Source: J061 sp003695725 [NCBI: Candidatus Schekmanbacteria bacterium] (lineage in GTDB: Bacteria > Schekmanbacteria > GWA2-38-11). Taken from it: a stretch of DNA of 9,735 bases. Of the stretch, positions 1 through 6,541 are shown piece by piece. The translations under genes and the position numbers were made by a program. Within the stretch, counting starts at the first letter, position 1; each line of letters begins with the position of its first letter. The DNA lies in NCBI GenBank assembly GCA_003695725.1, contig RFHX01000370.1, positions 1 to 9,735 of the forward strand, in the 5' to 3' direction. The notes below the pieces were generated by a model. The model ran no database searches. It was not told the origin of the DNA and worked only from the letters and a program-made list of their open reading frames with translations.

Positions 1-9
1 CTTTATTTC

Positions 10-35
10 TAAAGATTTCCATCTGTCAATCTTTA
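10..35. repeat. 8-bp perfect inverted repeat upstream of the cytochrome gene
   Basis: TAAAGATT (10-17) is followed by a 10-nt spacer and its exact reverse complement AATCTTTA (28-35). It lies about 40 bp upstream of the putative -35 box of the cytochrome c gene. It could be an operator for a dimeric regulator, or the weak terminator of a gene beyond the left edge; no T-run follows it directly. In AT-rich DNA an 8-bp match can occur by chance, so this is only a candidate. Confidence 0.3.
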
Positions 36-75
36 TACAGTTTAAAATTAGTTAACAACATATTTTATCATTCTC

Positions 76-104
76 TTGACAAATGAATCTGTAAAATTTA
101 TTTT
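76..104 (+). promoter_or_regulatory. Candidate sigma70-type promoter for the cytochrome c gene
   Basis: A perfect -35 box TTGACA (76-81) is followed by a 17-nt spacer and a weak -10 box TATTTT (99-104, four of six consensus bases). Transcription would begin near 110 and leave a leader of about 37 nt containing the GGAGG ribosome site at 137-141. The perfect -35 box and exact spacing support it; the weak -10 box lowers confidence. Confidence 0.45.
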
Positions 105-147
105 TTCATTAATGAGGGTATCATAACTTTTAATTTGGAGGTTTTTT

Positions 148-438
148 ATGAAGAAGAGTTTTTCGATTTTTCTAGCCCTTTATTTTGCTGCAATAATTGG
201 GCTCGTTCAAATCACAACCGAAAACAAAGCCTTTGCAGCGAGCGGGAAAAAACTATTCAAAAAAAATTGTCAATCCTGCCATGGGAAAAAGGGGAAAGGT
301 GCAAACGCACCAAATATTCAGGATGAAAGATTTAAAGAATTCAAACGGACAGTCAAAAAAGGAAAAGGCTCAATGCCCTCATTTTCTTCTCTTAAAAAGA
401 GAAGCATCAAAAAGATATGGAAGTATGTAACAAGATAA
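148..438 (+). CDS. Small exported monohaem c-type cytochrome
   Basis: This is a 96-residue class I cytochrome c-like protein for periplasmic electron transfer. Residues 1-31 form a signal peptide: Lys-Lys, a hydrophobic core at about 5-22, and an AFA-A type cleavage region near 29-31. The haem-attachment motif CxxCH is C41-C44-H45. M76, in a GSMP context, is the probable distal axial ligand, so the fold appears complete within about 65 mature residues, short even for this family. The mature part is strikingly lysine-rich, suggesting a basic protein that docks on acidic partners or membrane. GGAGG at 137-141 sits 6 nt before the ATG and fixes the start. It has its own promoter and no redox-enzyme neighbour here, so its partner cannot be deduced. 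Confidence 0.88.
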   Translation: MKKSFSIFLALYFAAIIGLVQITTENKAFAASGKKLFKKNCQSCHGKKGKGANAPNIQDERFKEFKRTVKKGKGSMPSFSSLKKRSIKKIWKYVTR

Positions 439-442
439 AAAC

Positions 443-489
443 ATCCTGCCAACGATTTGAGGCAGGCAATCTAATTGCCTGCCTTTTTT
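443..489. terminator. Overlapping bidirectional intrinsic terminators
   Basis: On the plus strand AGGCAGGCAA (460-469) pairs perfectly with TTGCCTGCCT (475-484) around a 5-nt loop, and a T-run (484-489) follows: a strong Rho-independent terminator for the cytochrome gene. On the minus strand the same central segment can instead pair with the segment at 445-450 (CCTGCC against GGCAGG, 10-nt loop). That hairpin is followed on the minus strand by ATGTTTTT, a weaker terminator for the U32-peptidase operon. The plus-strand hairpin's right arm lies inside the last codons of the minus-strand gene, whose stop is at 471-473. Confidence 0.8.
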
Positions 490-1706
490 CTAAGAAAATC
501 TCCCGGTTTAATATCAATATTCGGGACCTTAATATCTATATTCATCCCCGGATGTGCTTTTTCCAATCTATCATTGCTATCAATCATCATTTCTTTTAGT
601 TCAAATCTAAATGTTTTGAATCCGGGTAAAAGACACTCAACAATATCTCCTATTTTTATTTGATTTTTTATTTCAACATTAACAACTTTGCAATTAGCAA
701 AGGACTTTACAACGCTTTTTACAATCCCTACGGGGATATAATCCTGAATATAATTATCTTCATAAAAAAAACTGTCATCATCTTCTACTGATATAAACCC
801 TTCGGTGTATCCTCGGTGGCTTATTTTTTTCAATTCGTCCAACCACTCCTGACGAAAACTAAAATTTTCTCCTTCTTTTAAAAATGTATCTATAATATCA
901 CGGTAAACCCTCACTACAGAGGCAAGGTAATAGGAGCTTTTGTTTCTTCCTTCAATCTTGAAAGAATCAATTCCTATCTTTGTCAATTCTGGGATTCTTT
1001 TGGCAAGACATAGGTCTCTATAATTCATTATTAGAGTGCCCTTGCTATCTTCCTCTATAGGAAAATACATCCCTTTTCTTGTCTCTTCCACAATACTATA
1101 TCTCCACCTACATGGTTGAGTACAATCTCCTCTGTTAGCGCTTCTTTTGTTAAGATATTCGCTCAAATAACATCGCCCTGAATAAGAAAGACACAAAGCA
1201 CCATGAATAAACAGTTCGAGCTCAACATCGGAAATATCTTTTCTAATTGCTTTTATCTCATCAAGTGTCAATTCTCTTGCAAGCGTGACTCTTTTTATAT
1301 TGCTGTGTTTTTTCCAAAACTTGATGGATGCACTGTTGGTTGTATTTGTCTGCGTGCTTAAATGAATAGGAATATGTGGTAGTTTTTCATTAATAAAACC
1401 GATTACTCCCGGATCAGTTACAATAAATGCATCAGGTGAATATTTCTTTAAAAAGTGTATAAACTTTTCGAGCTCTTTTATGTCTTCATTGCGAGCAAAA
1501 AGGTTTAAACAAAGATAAAGTTTTTTGCCTTTATCCTTCACAAATGAAAGAGCTTTTTCTATTCCTGATTCATCGAGTTCCGAAATAGCCCGCAAACTAA
1601 ATCCTTTTACTCCGGCATAAACTGCATCGGCACCATAATGAAGGGCTGTTTCAATTTTCTCGATACTACCTCCTGGTGCAAGCAATTCAGGTTTAAAGTT
1701 TGCCAT
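471..1706 (-). CDS. trhP: U32-family peptidase-like protein, probable tRNA 5-hydroxyuridine synthesis protein TrhP
   Basis: This 411-residue protein has the N-terminal signature of the U32 family (ELLAPGGS at 7-14, GADAVYAG at 25-32) and the family core at 165-180, with LFIHGALC followed by SGRC. Four cysteines, C172, C179, C195 and C199, are in the positions conserved across the family and probably bind an iron-sulfur cluster. Family members once called collagenases (E. coli YegQ/TrhP, B. subtilis YrrN/YrrO) install 5-hydroxyuridine at tRNA wobble position 34 using a prephenate-derived pathway. The related RlhA, which acts on 23S rRNA, is much longer, so length favours a TrhP type. There is no signal peptide, so it is cytoplasmic. 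The start lies inside the end of mltG with a 14-bp overlap, implying translational coupling. Assignment to TrhP rather than another U32 subgroup is inference. Confidence 0.8.
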   Translation of the reverse strand: MANFKPELLAPGGSIEKIETALHYGADAVYAGVKGFSLRAISELDESGIEKALSFVKDKGKKLYLCLNLFARNEDIKELEKFIHFLKKYSPDAFIVTDPGVIGFINEKLPHIPIHLSTQTNTTNSASIKFWKKHSNIKRVTLARELTLDEIKAIRKDISDVELELFIHGALCLSYSGRCYLSEYLNKRSANRGDCTQPCRWRYSIVEETRKGMYFPIEEDSKGTLIMNYRDLCLAKRIPELTKIGIDSFKIEGRNKSSYYLASVVRVYRDIIDTFLKEGENFSFRQEWLDELKKISHRGYTEGFISVEDDDSFFYEDNYIQDYIPVGIVKSVVKSFANCKVVNVEIKNQIKIGDIVECLLPGFKTFRFELKEMMIDSNDRLEKAHPGMNIDIKVPNIDIKPGDFLRKKAGN

Positions 1707-2712
1707 TGGACTTCTGCTTTTGGCTTAATTTGTATTCATTTACCGCATTAAGGTGTTCACTGTAAGTTTTAGAAAATTTATGCCTTCCCTCACCGGCAAC
1801 TACAAAATAAAGATAATCTACATCAGCAGGATTAAGCGCCGCTCTAATAGATTTTTCACCCGGATTACAAATAGGTCCCGGAGGTAATCCGGAATATCGA
1901 TAGGTATTATAAGGAGAATCATAGTTCAAATCTTTCCTGTAAAGGCGGCTGTTGAATTTCTTTTTAGCATAAATGACTGTGGGGTCACATTGGAGAAGCA
2001 TTCCTTTCTTGAGGCGATTATAAAAAACTGCAGCAATTATTGGTTTTTCTTCGTCAAGATAAGTTTCTTTTTCGATCATCGAGGCAATAGTCAAGATTTG
2101 ATGTAGATTCATTCCCATAGACTTCATCTTTGCTTCATCATCAGGTGTTATTCTTTTCTTTAGCTCTCTGACCATAGTCCGTAAAATATACCTCGCGCCT
2201 GACCTTTTTGTAAATGCATATGTATCCGGGAAAAGGTAGCCTTCAAGAGAGATTGCATCGATCCCCAATGATTTTATGAAATCTCTGTTTCGCGCAAGAG
2301 AAAGGAATTCATCCTTTTTTACAAGATGTTTCTTTTCAAGTTTCTCAGCTATCTCTTCAAGTCTTATACCTTCAGGAAAGGTTATATAATACTTCTTTTC
2401 CTCCCCGCTTTTCAAAATATTCATTATCTCCTCAGGACTCATATTGCGCCTCAACTCGTACTCGCCCGATTTAAGCTTTGTTTCATTTCCCTCGAGGATT
2501 GTCATAACCTTGAAGAGAAAAGCGCTCGAAATCAAACCCTTCTTCTTCAACCTCTTGGCAATCTTATCCATTGGCATATTATCTTTAATATTGAGGACAA
2601 CTGTCCTTTGTCCTGACGAGCAAGGTGTTTTTTTGAAAACTGTATAAATTCTAAATACCCATATGAAAACAATCAAAGTGATTATCAATATGGCTTTAAA
2701 AAAACTTTTCAT
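1693..2712 (-). CDS. mltG: Endolytic murein transglycosylase MltG (YceG-like)
   Basis: MltG cleaves nascent glycan strands in peptidoglycan and acts as a terminase for glycan polymerisation. This 339-residue protein has one N-terminal membrane anchor (about 6-22) after a short basic start, then a LysM-like subdomain (about 37-105) and the YceG catalytic domain. Family landmarks are EGYLFPDTY (157-165), the catalytic region SMIEKET (211-217, probable catalytic Glu at 214 within EKE), FYNRL (230-234), LQCDPTVIY (240-248) and SPYNTY with GLPPGPICNPG (266-285). Length matches the family. AAGGG lies 4 nt before the ATG, inside the end of ruvX, and the ATGA overlap with the ruvX stop indicates coupled translation. 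All key motifs are intact. Confidence 0.95.
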   Translation of the reverse strand: MKSFFKAILIITLIVFIWVFRIYTVFKKTPCSSGQRTVVLNIKDNMPMDKIAKRLKKKGLISSAFLFKVMTILEGNETKLKSGEYELRRNMSPEEIMNILKSGEEKKYYITFPEGIRLEEIAEKLEKKHLVKKDEFLSLARNRDFIKSLGIDAISLEGYLFPDTYAFTKRSGARYILRTMVRELKKRITPDDEAKMKSMGMNLHQILTIASMIEKETYLDEEKPIIAAVFYNRLKKGMLLQCDPTVIYAKKKFNSRLYRKDLNYDSPYNTYRYSGLPPGPICNPGEKSIRAALNPADVDYLYFVVAGEGRHKFSKTYSEHLNAVNEYKLSQKQKSNGKL

Positions 2713-3140
2713 TTTTCCCTTTTTCCGAGTGTTCCAATAGAATCAAGATATGCTTGAAGAATTATTACAGCAGAAACCTTGTCCTTGAGAGCTTTCCTTT
2801 TTTTCCTTCTTACATTTCCTTCAATAAGCGCTCTGGTAGCTTCTTTTGTCGAAAATCTTTCATCCCATTGTACTAATTCAACACCTTTTAAAGAATTTAG
2901 CTTTGACACGAAAGAAAGAGTTTCTTCCCCTTGTTTTCCTATTTTACCATCTTTATCAAAGGGCATTCCATAAACAATTTTCTCTACATTATATTTCTCA
3001 ACAAGTTTATATATTTCATTTACGGCTATCAAATCATTATCCCTCATTATCGTTTCAAGTCCCCGCGCAATAATCCCTCTTTCATCACTCAGAGCAATTC
3101 CAATCCGCCTTTCACCAATGTCCAAACCAAGTATTCTCAT
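2709..3140 (-). CDS. ruvX: RuvX/YqgF family RNase H-fold nuclease
   Basis: This 143-residue cytoplasmic protein belongs to the YqgF family, annotated as putative Holliday-junction resolvase and linked experimentally in E. coli to pre-16S rRNA 5'-end maturation. It begins with the RNase H-fold strand ILGLDIGERRIGIALSD (3-19), where D7 is the first acidic ligand. It continues with VYGMP (56-60), WDERFST (92-98, D93/E94) and a C-terminal helix in which D120 lies nine residues before ILQ (127-129), as in the family. Three acidic positions are therefore intact. A GGAG site (minus-strand complement of 3153-3156) precedes the ATG by 12 nt. It is the first gene of the three-gene operon with mltG and the U32 gene. 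Confidence 0.93.
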   Translation of the reverse strand: MRILGLDIGERRIGIALSDERGIIARGLETIMRDNDLIAVNEIYKLVEKYNVEKIVYGMPFDKDGKIGKQGEETLSFVSKLNSLKGVELVQWDERFSTKEATRALIEGNVRRKKRKALKDKVSAVIILQAYLDSIGTLGKREK

Positions 3141-3194
3141 CTATATCGTATGCTCCAATTTAATAGAAAAGATGCAACATTACAGATTAGTATC

Positions 3195-3222
3195 TTGACA
3201 CAAATTCTTTTATTTATAGTAT
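3195..3222 (+). promoter_or_regulatory. Candidate sigma70-type promoter for the phosphodiesterase gene
   Basis: A perfect -35 box TTGACA (3195-3200), a 16-nt spacer and TAGTAT (3217-3222, four of six) lie in the 119-bp divergent space between ruvX and the plus-strand phosphodiesterase. The alternative -10 TATAGT (3215-3220) matches better but leaves only 14 nt of spacer. The leader would be about 30 nt and contains AAGGAAG at 3247-3253, 6 nt before the ATG. I could not pick a convincing promoter for the divergent ruvX operon. Confidence 0.45.
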
Positions 3223-3259
3223 TTTGTATTGAAAATTTAAACAAAAAAGGAAGTTTTTT

Positions 3260-3745
3260 ATGAAAATTGGGATCGTTGCTGATTCACACGACAATATAAC
3301 AGTCATTGAAAATTGTGTAAAAGTCTTTAAAGAAGAAAATATCGATATTTTGCTTCATGCAGGCGATATCGTTGCACCCTTTGCTCTCAAAGCATTTTTT
3401 TCATTAAACAAAAAGATTGTAGCCGTTTTTGGAAATAACGATGGTGAAAAACTTGGATTAAGAACGACATTGGAAAATAAAGGTGAAATACACAATGAGC
3501 CATATGTAGGCAAGTTGGATAAAATTAGATTTATGCTTACTCATAGAGCTGAAATAGCATTGCCTGCAATGGAATCAAATCTTTATGACTTGGTAATCTT
3601 CGGACATACGCATCTTCTCAAAATAGAAAAAAAATCTGATAGATACCTTATCAATCCCGGAGAGTTATGCGGTTGGGTTTCTGGAAAGAAAACAGCTGTT
3701 ATATATGACACAATTAAGAAAGAAGCCAAAATCATTAATTTATAA
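3260..3745 (+). CDS. YfcE/MJ0936-type metallophosphodiesterase
   Basis: This is a 161-residue calcineurin-like phosphoesterase of the small single-domain YfcE/MJ0936 group, cytoplasmic and typically Mn- or Ni-dependent with phosphodiester substrates. The metal motifs appear in order: DSH (D8, H10), GD (D36), GNND (N59), a lone H95 and GHTH (H116, H118), followed by the family's INPGE (131-135). All expected ligands are present. The usual HGH after the fourth strand reads H95-R96-A97-E98, so the residues after the metal-binding His are changed. The physiological substrate cannot be read from sequence. AAGGAAG 6 nt upstream and a perfect fit of MKIGIVADSH to the family N-terminus fix the start. 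It is probably a single-gene unit; no strong terminator follows. Confidence 0.88.
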   Translation: MKIGIVADSHDNITVIENCVKVFKEENIDILLHAGDIVAPFALKAFFSLNKKIVAVFGNNDGEKLGLRTTLENKGEIHNEPYVGKLDKIRFMLTHRAEIALPAMESNLYDLVIFGHTHLLKIEKKSDRYLINPGELCGWVSGKKTAVIYDTIKKEAKIINL

Positions 3746-4007
3746 AAATAATCTTTTATCTCCTACATATTGAATAAGCGTACAAGTCCTTTCCAAAAAA
3801 AATCATCTTCAAAAAAATCGGTTGCTATTCGATTCTATAGGACTTTCTATAAAGTCGAACACTTAAAACTCTTTGATAGTTTTGACAAGTCGGAAAAGGT
3901 AAAAAAAACTATTTCTTAGGTAAATCTTCTCCTATAGTGTGTCCTGTTATTTCTATTAAGTGAAAAGATTAGAAAAAAATGAAGGGAAACTATAAAATCA
4001 CTTCCTA
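3746..4007. other. Gene-free space between convergent genes, with inverted repeats
   Basis: I see no convincing coding region or strong intrinsic terminator in these 262 bp. Visible structure is limited: a hairpin GACTTT-CTAT-AAAGTC (3841-3856), and an 8-bp inverted repeat CTATAGGA (3835-3842) against TCCTATAG (3930-3937) with an 87-bp interval. ACAAGTC occurs twice (3782-3788 and 3885-3891). A TTGACA at 3882-3887 has no good -10 box at a proper distance. Confidence 0.35.
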
Positions 4008-4637
4008 TCAATATTGATTCAAAAAAGCTTTCTTAGCTTCATATATATATTTTTCAACTTTATCAAAGTCTTTCTTGCCCGGTATTGATTCAACACCGCT
4101 TGCAACATCAACAGCGTAGGGATTGACTGAATTTATCGCATCCGCAACATTATCAGGATTAAGTCCTCCAGAAAGTATTATTTTCCCGTACTCTTTCGCC
4201 TTCAATGCTAAATCCCAATTAAAGGTTTTACCTGTGCCTCCAAGTAGATTTTCATCATATGTATCAACCAAAAACACAGAAACATTGGAGTAATTTTCCA
4301 TAACTTTAATGCTTCCCTCATCTTTTACTCGAATCACTTTTATCACTTTAAATTCTTCAAATGCTTCGAGATATCGAGGACTTTCATTCCCATGAAACTG
4401 CAGATAGTCAAGATTACAATACCTTGCAATTTCCTTTACTTTTTCTATCGACTCATTTACGAACACTCCTACAGCATTGACAAAGGGCGGCAGAGAAGCA
4501 ATGATTTCATATGCTCTTTGTGGAGAAATAGATCGTTTACTCTTCTCATAAAAAATAAAACCTAAGGCATCTACACCTTTTTCCGCACAGTAAAGAGCAT
4601 CTTCTTTATTAGTTATTCCACATATTTTTATCTTCAT
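4008..4637 (-). CDS. trpF: Phosphoribosylanthranilate isomerase (tryptophan biosynthesis)
   Basis: TrpF converts N-(5-phosphoribosyl)anthranilate to CdRP, the third step from chorismate to tryptophan, in the cytoplasm. The 209-residue length is normal for the monofunctional (beta/alpha)8 enzyme. Diagnostic motifs are KICGIT (4-9, catalytic C6), DALGFIFY (23-30), QFHGNES (80-86), the catalytic Asp in VFLVDT (D125), the phosphate loop GGTGKTFNW (133-141), LSGGLNP (155-161) and DVASGVES with GKKD (177-190). The start matches the usual MKIKICGIT. The 20 nt before the ATG on the minus strand are pyrimidine-rich with no Shine-Dalgarno sequence, which is unlike the other genes here. No other trp gene is nearby, so trpF stands alone. 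Confidence 0.96.
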   Translation of the reverse strand: MKIKICGITNKEDALYCAEKGVDALGFIFYEKSKRSISPQRAYEIIASLPPFVNAVGVFVNESIEKVKEIARYCNLDYLQFHGNESPRYLEAFEEFKVIKVIRVKDEGSIKVMENYSNVSVFLVDTYDENLLGGTGKTFNWDLALKAKEYGKIILSGGLNPDNVADAINSVNPYAVDVASGVESIPGKKDFDKVEKYIYEAKKAFLNQY

Positions 4638-4735
4638 AAGTAGAAAGGGAAATTAATACAGAATTTTCATAGAATTAGAATACTAAAATCATATGGACAA
4701 AACCACTTTTTTTTAGTTAAAATAGAAAACACTTT

Positions 4736-4778
4736 TCAGCATTTCTTGCCAGCAGGCCAAAATATTTTAGACCGCTGA
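4736..4778. promoter_or_regulatory. Candidate hairpin/operator element upstream of the antiporter-trehalose operon
   Basis: A relatively GC-rich island sits in an otherwise AT-rich divergent region. CAGC-A-GG (4750-4756) pairs with CCGCTG (4772-4777) with one bulged A, and the enclosed palindrome AAAATATTTT (4759-4768) can extend the stem. The same GCTGA (4774-4778) can instead pair with TCAGC (4736-4740). No T-run follows immediately. It may be an operator, a leader RNA structure, or chance; its role is inference. Confidence 0.3.
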
Positions 4779-4803
4779 CAGTTGGATTTTCTATTTCTAA
4801 TAA
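4775..4803 (+). promoter_or_regulatory. Weak candidate promoter for the CBS-antiporter-trehalose operon
   Basis: CTGACA (4775-4780, five of six) is separated by 17 nt from TAATAA (4798-4803, three of six). If used, the leader to the ATG at 4892 would be about 80 nt, and the hairpin at 4750-4777 would touch the -35 box and act as an operator rather than as RNA. The poor -10 box leaves this uncertain; the operon may use an alternative sigma factor I cannot recognise. Confidence 0.25.
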
Positions 4804-4891
4804 ATTATTAGATGTTTTTCATTGATTTAAAATTAACATAACAAATTCACTAAGATAAATTATTTAAAAGGAAGAAAAAAAGAGAAAAAAT

Positions 4892-5359
4892 ATGCTGATT
4901 AAAGAAATTATGACAACTGATGTCATTTCAGTGAAAAGATCGACTACCTTCAGTGAACTTCTTGAAAAGTTCAAAGACTTTCATCTCTTCCCAATGGTGC
5001 CTGTGATTGAAAATACTGGCAAACTCGTGGGAATTGTTTCATTTAGGGACTTAATCAGCATTTTTACTCCTGTAAAAAATGACATTATCAAAAGAATGCC
5101 CTTTGTTGAACAGGAAGAAGCAGATATCTTCAATGTCGACTTAGCTCCTGAAATGGGAAAACTTATCGTAGTTGAAGACATAATGGATAAAAGGTTTATA
5201 GCTTTGGAAGAAGAAATGACAATCGAAGAGGCATTCAATTTGATGAAACTTCACAAGAAAGATGAACTACCTGTTATTGATAAAGAAGGTAATTTAAAGG
5301 GCTTAGTTGGCATCTTTGATATTGTATGCAGTGTATTCAAGGAAAGAGGTATTTTATAA
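4892..5359 (+). CDS. Tandem CBS-domain protein, probable regulator of the adjacent antiporter
   Basis: This 155-residue cytoplasmic protein consists of two CBS motifs and little else. The first spans about 1-58, opening IKEIMTTDVISV, with LVGIVSFRDL at 45-54. The second spans about 94-150, with VEDIMDKRFIAL, DELPVID (124-130) and LKGLVGIFDIV (135-145). A linker of about 35 residues joins them. CBS pairs bind adenine nucleotides or related ligands and usually control a partner. There is no catalytic domain. Its stop codon abuts the antiporter ATG (TAAATG), so the two are almost certainly co-translated and the antiporter is the likely partner; that is inference. An AGAG site lies 7 nt before the ATG, and a better AGGAAG lies further upstream. 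Confidence 0.87.
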   Translation: MLIKEIMTTDVISVKRSTTFSELLEKFKDFHLFPMVPVIENTGKLVGIVSFRDLISIFTPVKNDIIKRMPFVEQEEADIFNVDLAPEMGKLIVVEDIMDKRFIALEEEMTIEEAFNLMKLHKKDELPVIDKEGNLKGLVGIFDIVCSVFKERGIL

Positions 5360-6538
5360 ATGAATCTTATATTGGGGACAGGTTTTATATTCCTTACATC
5401 ATTATTGTCAGCAAGAATAATAGGCAAGTTTAAACTTCCTGTAGTAACAGCTTACCTTCTTCTTGGTATATTGATTGGTCCGCATATCCTTAAACTGGTC
5501 CCAGTAAAGCTATTGAGCGTATCTAATATTGTTTCAAATATCGTTCTTGGAATAATTGCCTTTGGAATTGGACAAAACTTTCAGATAAGCACATTTAAAA
5601 AAATAGGCAAATCAGTAACATGGATTTCAGTGCTTGAGTCTATTGGAGCATGGACACTCGTTACAGCGGCATTCTTTTTCATTGTTAGGCAACCGTTATA
5701 TGTTTCGCTATTATTTGGTGCAATTGCGGCAGCAACAGACCCTGTTGCCACAATAATGGTAATAAGAGAATATAGGACAAAGGGGGTTTTTACAGATACG
5801 CTTTTAAGCGTTGTAGCCATAGATGATGCATGGGGGCTTATAATATTTGCCCTTTCACTTGCCATTTCTCGTGCTCTTTATGGGCATCAAATCGCTCCCA
5901 CATATCTTTTGGAAACATTGGGCTTTTCTCTTCTTGAAATTTTTGGAGCTTTTATTTTAGGTGGAATTGCTGCATTCGTACTTTCTTATTTCTCCAAATA
6001 TATAAAGAGCAAAACAGAACTTCTTACATTTACACTTGGATTTGTTTTACTTGTAATCGGGCTTGCAATTGAATTAAGGTTGTCTGTTTTGCTTGCTAAT
6101 ATGTTTTTTGGTTCAGTCCTTGTAAATATAAATAAGTCTTCTTTCCAATTTTTTGACATTCTCAATACAATCGATTCTCAACTCTTTTTAATCTTTTTTG
6201 TCCTTGCAGGGGCAAATCTTGAAGTTGGACTCTTGCCGAAGCTTGGCTTATTGGGAGTCTCTTATCTCCTTGTAAGAGTAGTGGGAAAAGTTTCCGGCGC
6301 AGGACTTGGCGGTATATTGGGAAAATCTCCTTCAAATGTTAGAAAATACATTGGATTTGCACTTGTGCCTCAAGCCGGTGTAGCCCTTGCCTGCGCTCTT
6401 ATAGCAAAAAATGACTTTCCAGAGATTGGTAATATGATTTTCAGCACAATTGTTGCAACAACAGTAATTTATGAGTTGATTGGTCCAATTTGCAGTAAAT
6501 TTGCCCTTGTAAAAGCCGGCGAAATCACAAAAGAATAA
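5360..6538 (+). CDS. CPA-superfamily cation:proton antiporter (KefB/NapA-like membrane domain)
   Basis: This 392-residue integral membrane protein has about 11-13 hydrophobic helices. The first resembles the CPA2 opening, with LPVVTAYLLLGILIGP at 26-41. The ion-binding core is recognisable: ATDPVAT (125-131) in the unwound helix and the adjacent acidic pair D155-D156 in VAIDDAWG. A DD pair is typical of electrogenic CPA2 exchangers, whereas electroneutral CPA1 members carry ND. FVLAGANLEVGLL (280-292) and RVVGK (306-310) are also family-like. It ends after the last helices with no RCK/TrkA-N domain, so regulation may come from the upstream CBS protein. It likely exchanges Na+ or K+ for H+; the ion cannot be read from sequence. 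AGAGGT lies inside the CBS gene, 9 nt before the ATG. Confidence 0.92.
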   Translation: MNLILGTGFIFLTSLLSARIIGKFKLPVVTAYLLLGILIGPHILKLVPVKLLSVSNIVSNIVLGIIAFGIGQNFQISTFKKIGKSVTWISVLESIGAWTLVTAAFFFIVRQPLYVSLLFGAIAAATDPVATIMVIREYRTKGVFTDTLLSVVAIDDAWGLIIFALSLAISRALYGHQIAPTYLLETLGFSLLEIFGAFILGGIAAFVLSYFSKYIKSKTELLTFTLGFVLLVIGLAIELRLSVLLANMFFGSVLVNINKSSFQFFDILNTIDSQLFLIFFVLAGANLEVGLLPKLGLLGVSYLLVRVVGKVSGAGLGGILGKSPSNVRKYIGFALVPQAGVALACALIAKNDFPEIGNMIFSTIVATTVIYELIGPICSKFALVKAGEITKE

Positions 6539-6541
6539 AAA

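Noticed and set aside
471-1706. U32 protein as a secreted collagenase or virulence protease
   Set aside because: There is no signal peptide, and the four-cysteine core and operon partners fit the RNA-hydroxylation members of the family.
2326-2616. Open plus-strand frames opposite mltG and ruvX (2326-2616, 2444-2647, 2779-3263)
   Set aside because: They lie antisense to genes with complete family motifs, have no recognisable domains and low-complexity hydrophobic translations.
3882-3912. TTGACA at 3882-3887 as a promoter in the convergent intergenic space
   Set aside because: There is no acceptable -10 box at 15-19 nt, and no downstream plus-strand gene for it to drive.
5581-5865. Minus-strand open frames opposite the CBS and antiporter genes (4981-5238, 5581-5865)
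   Set aside because: They are mirror frames of well-supported coding sequence, with Ser/Thr/Ile-rich translations and no motif.
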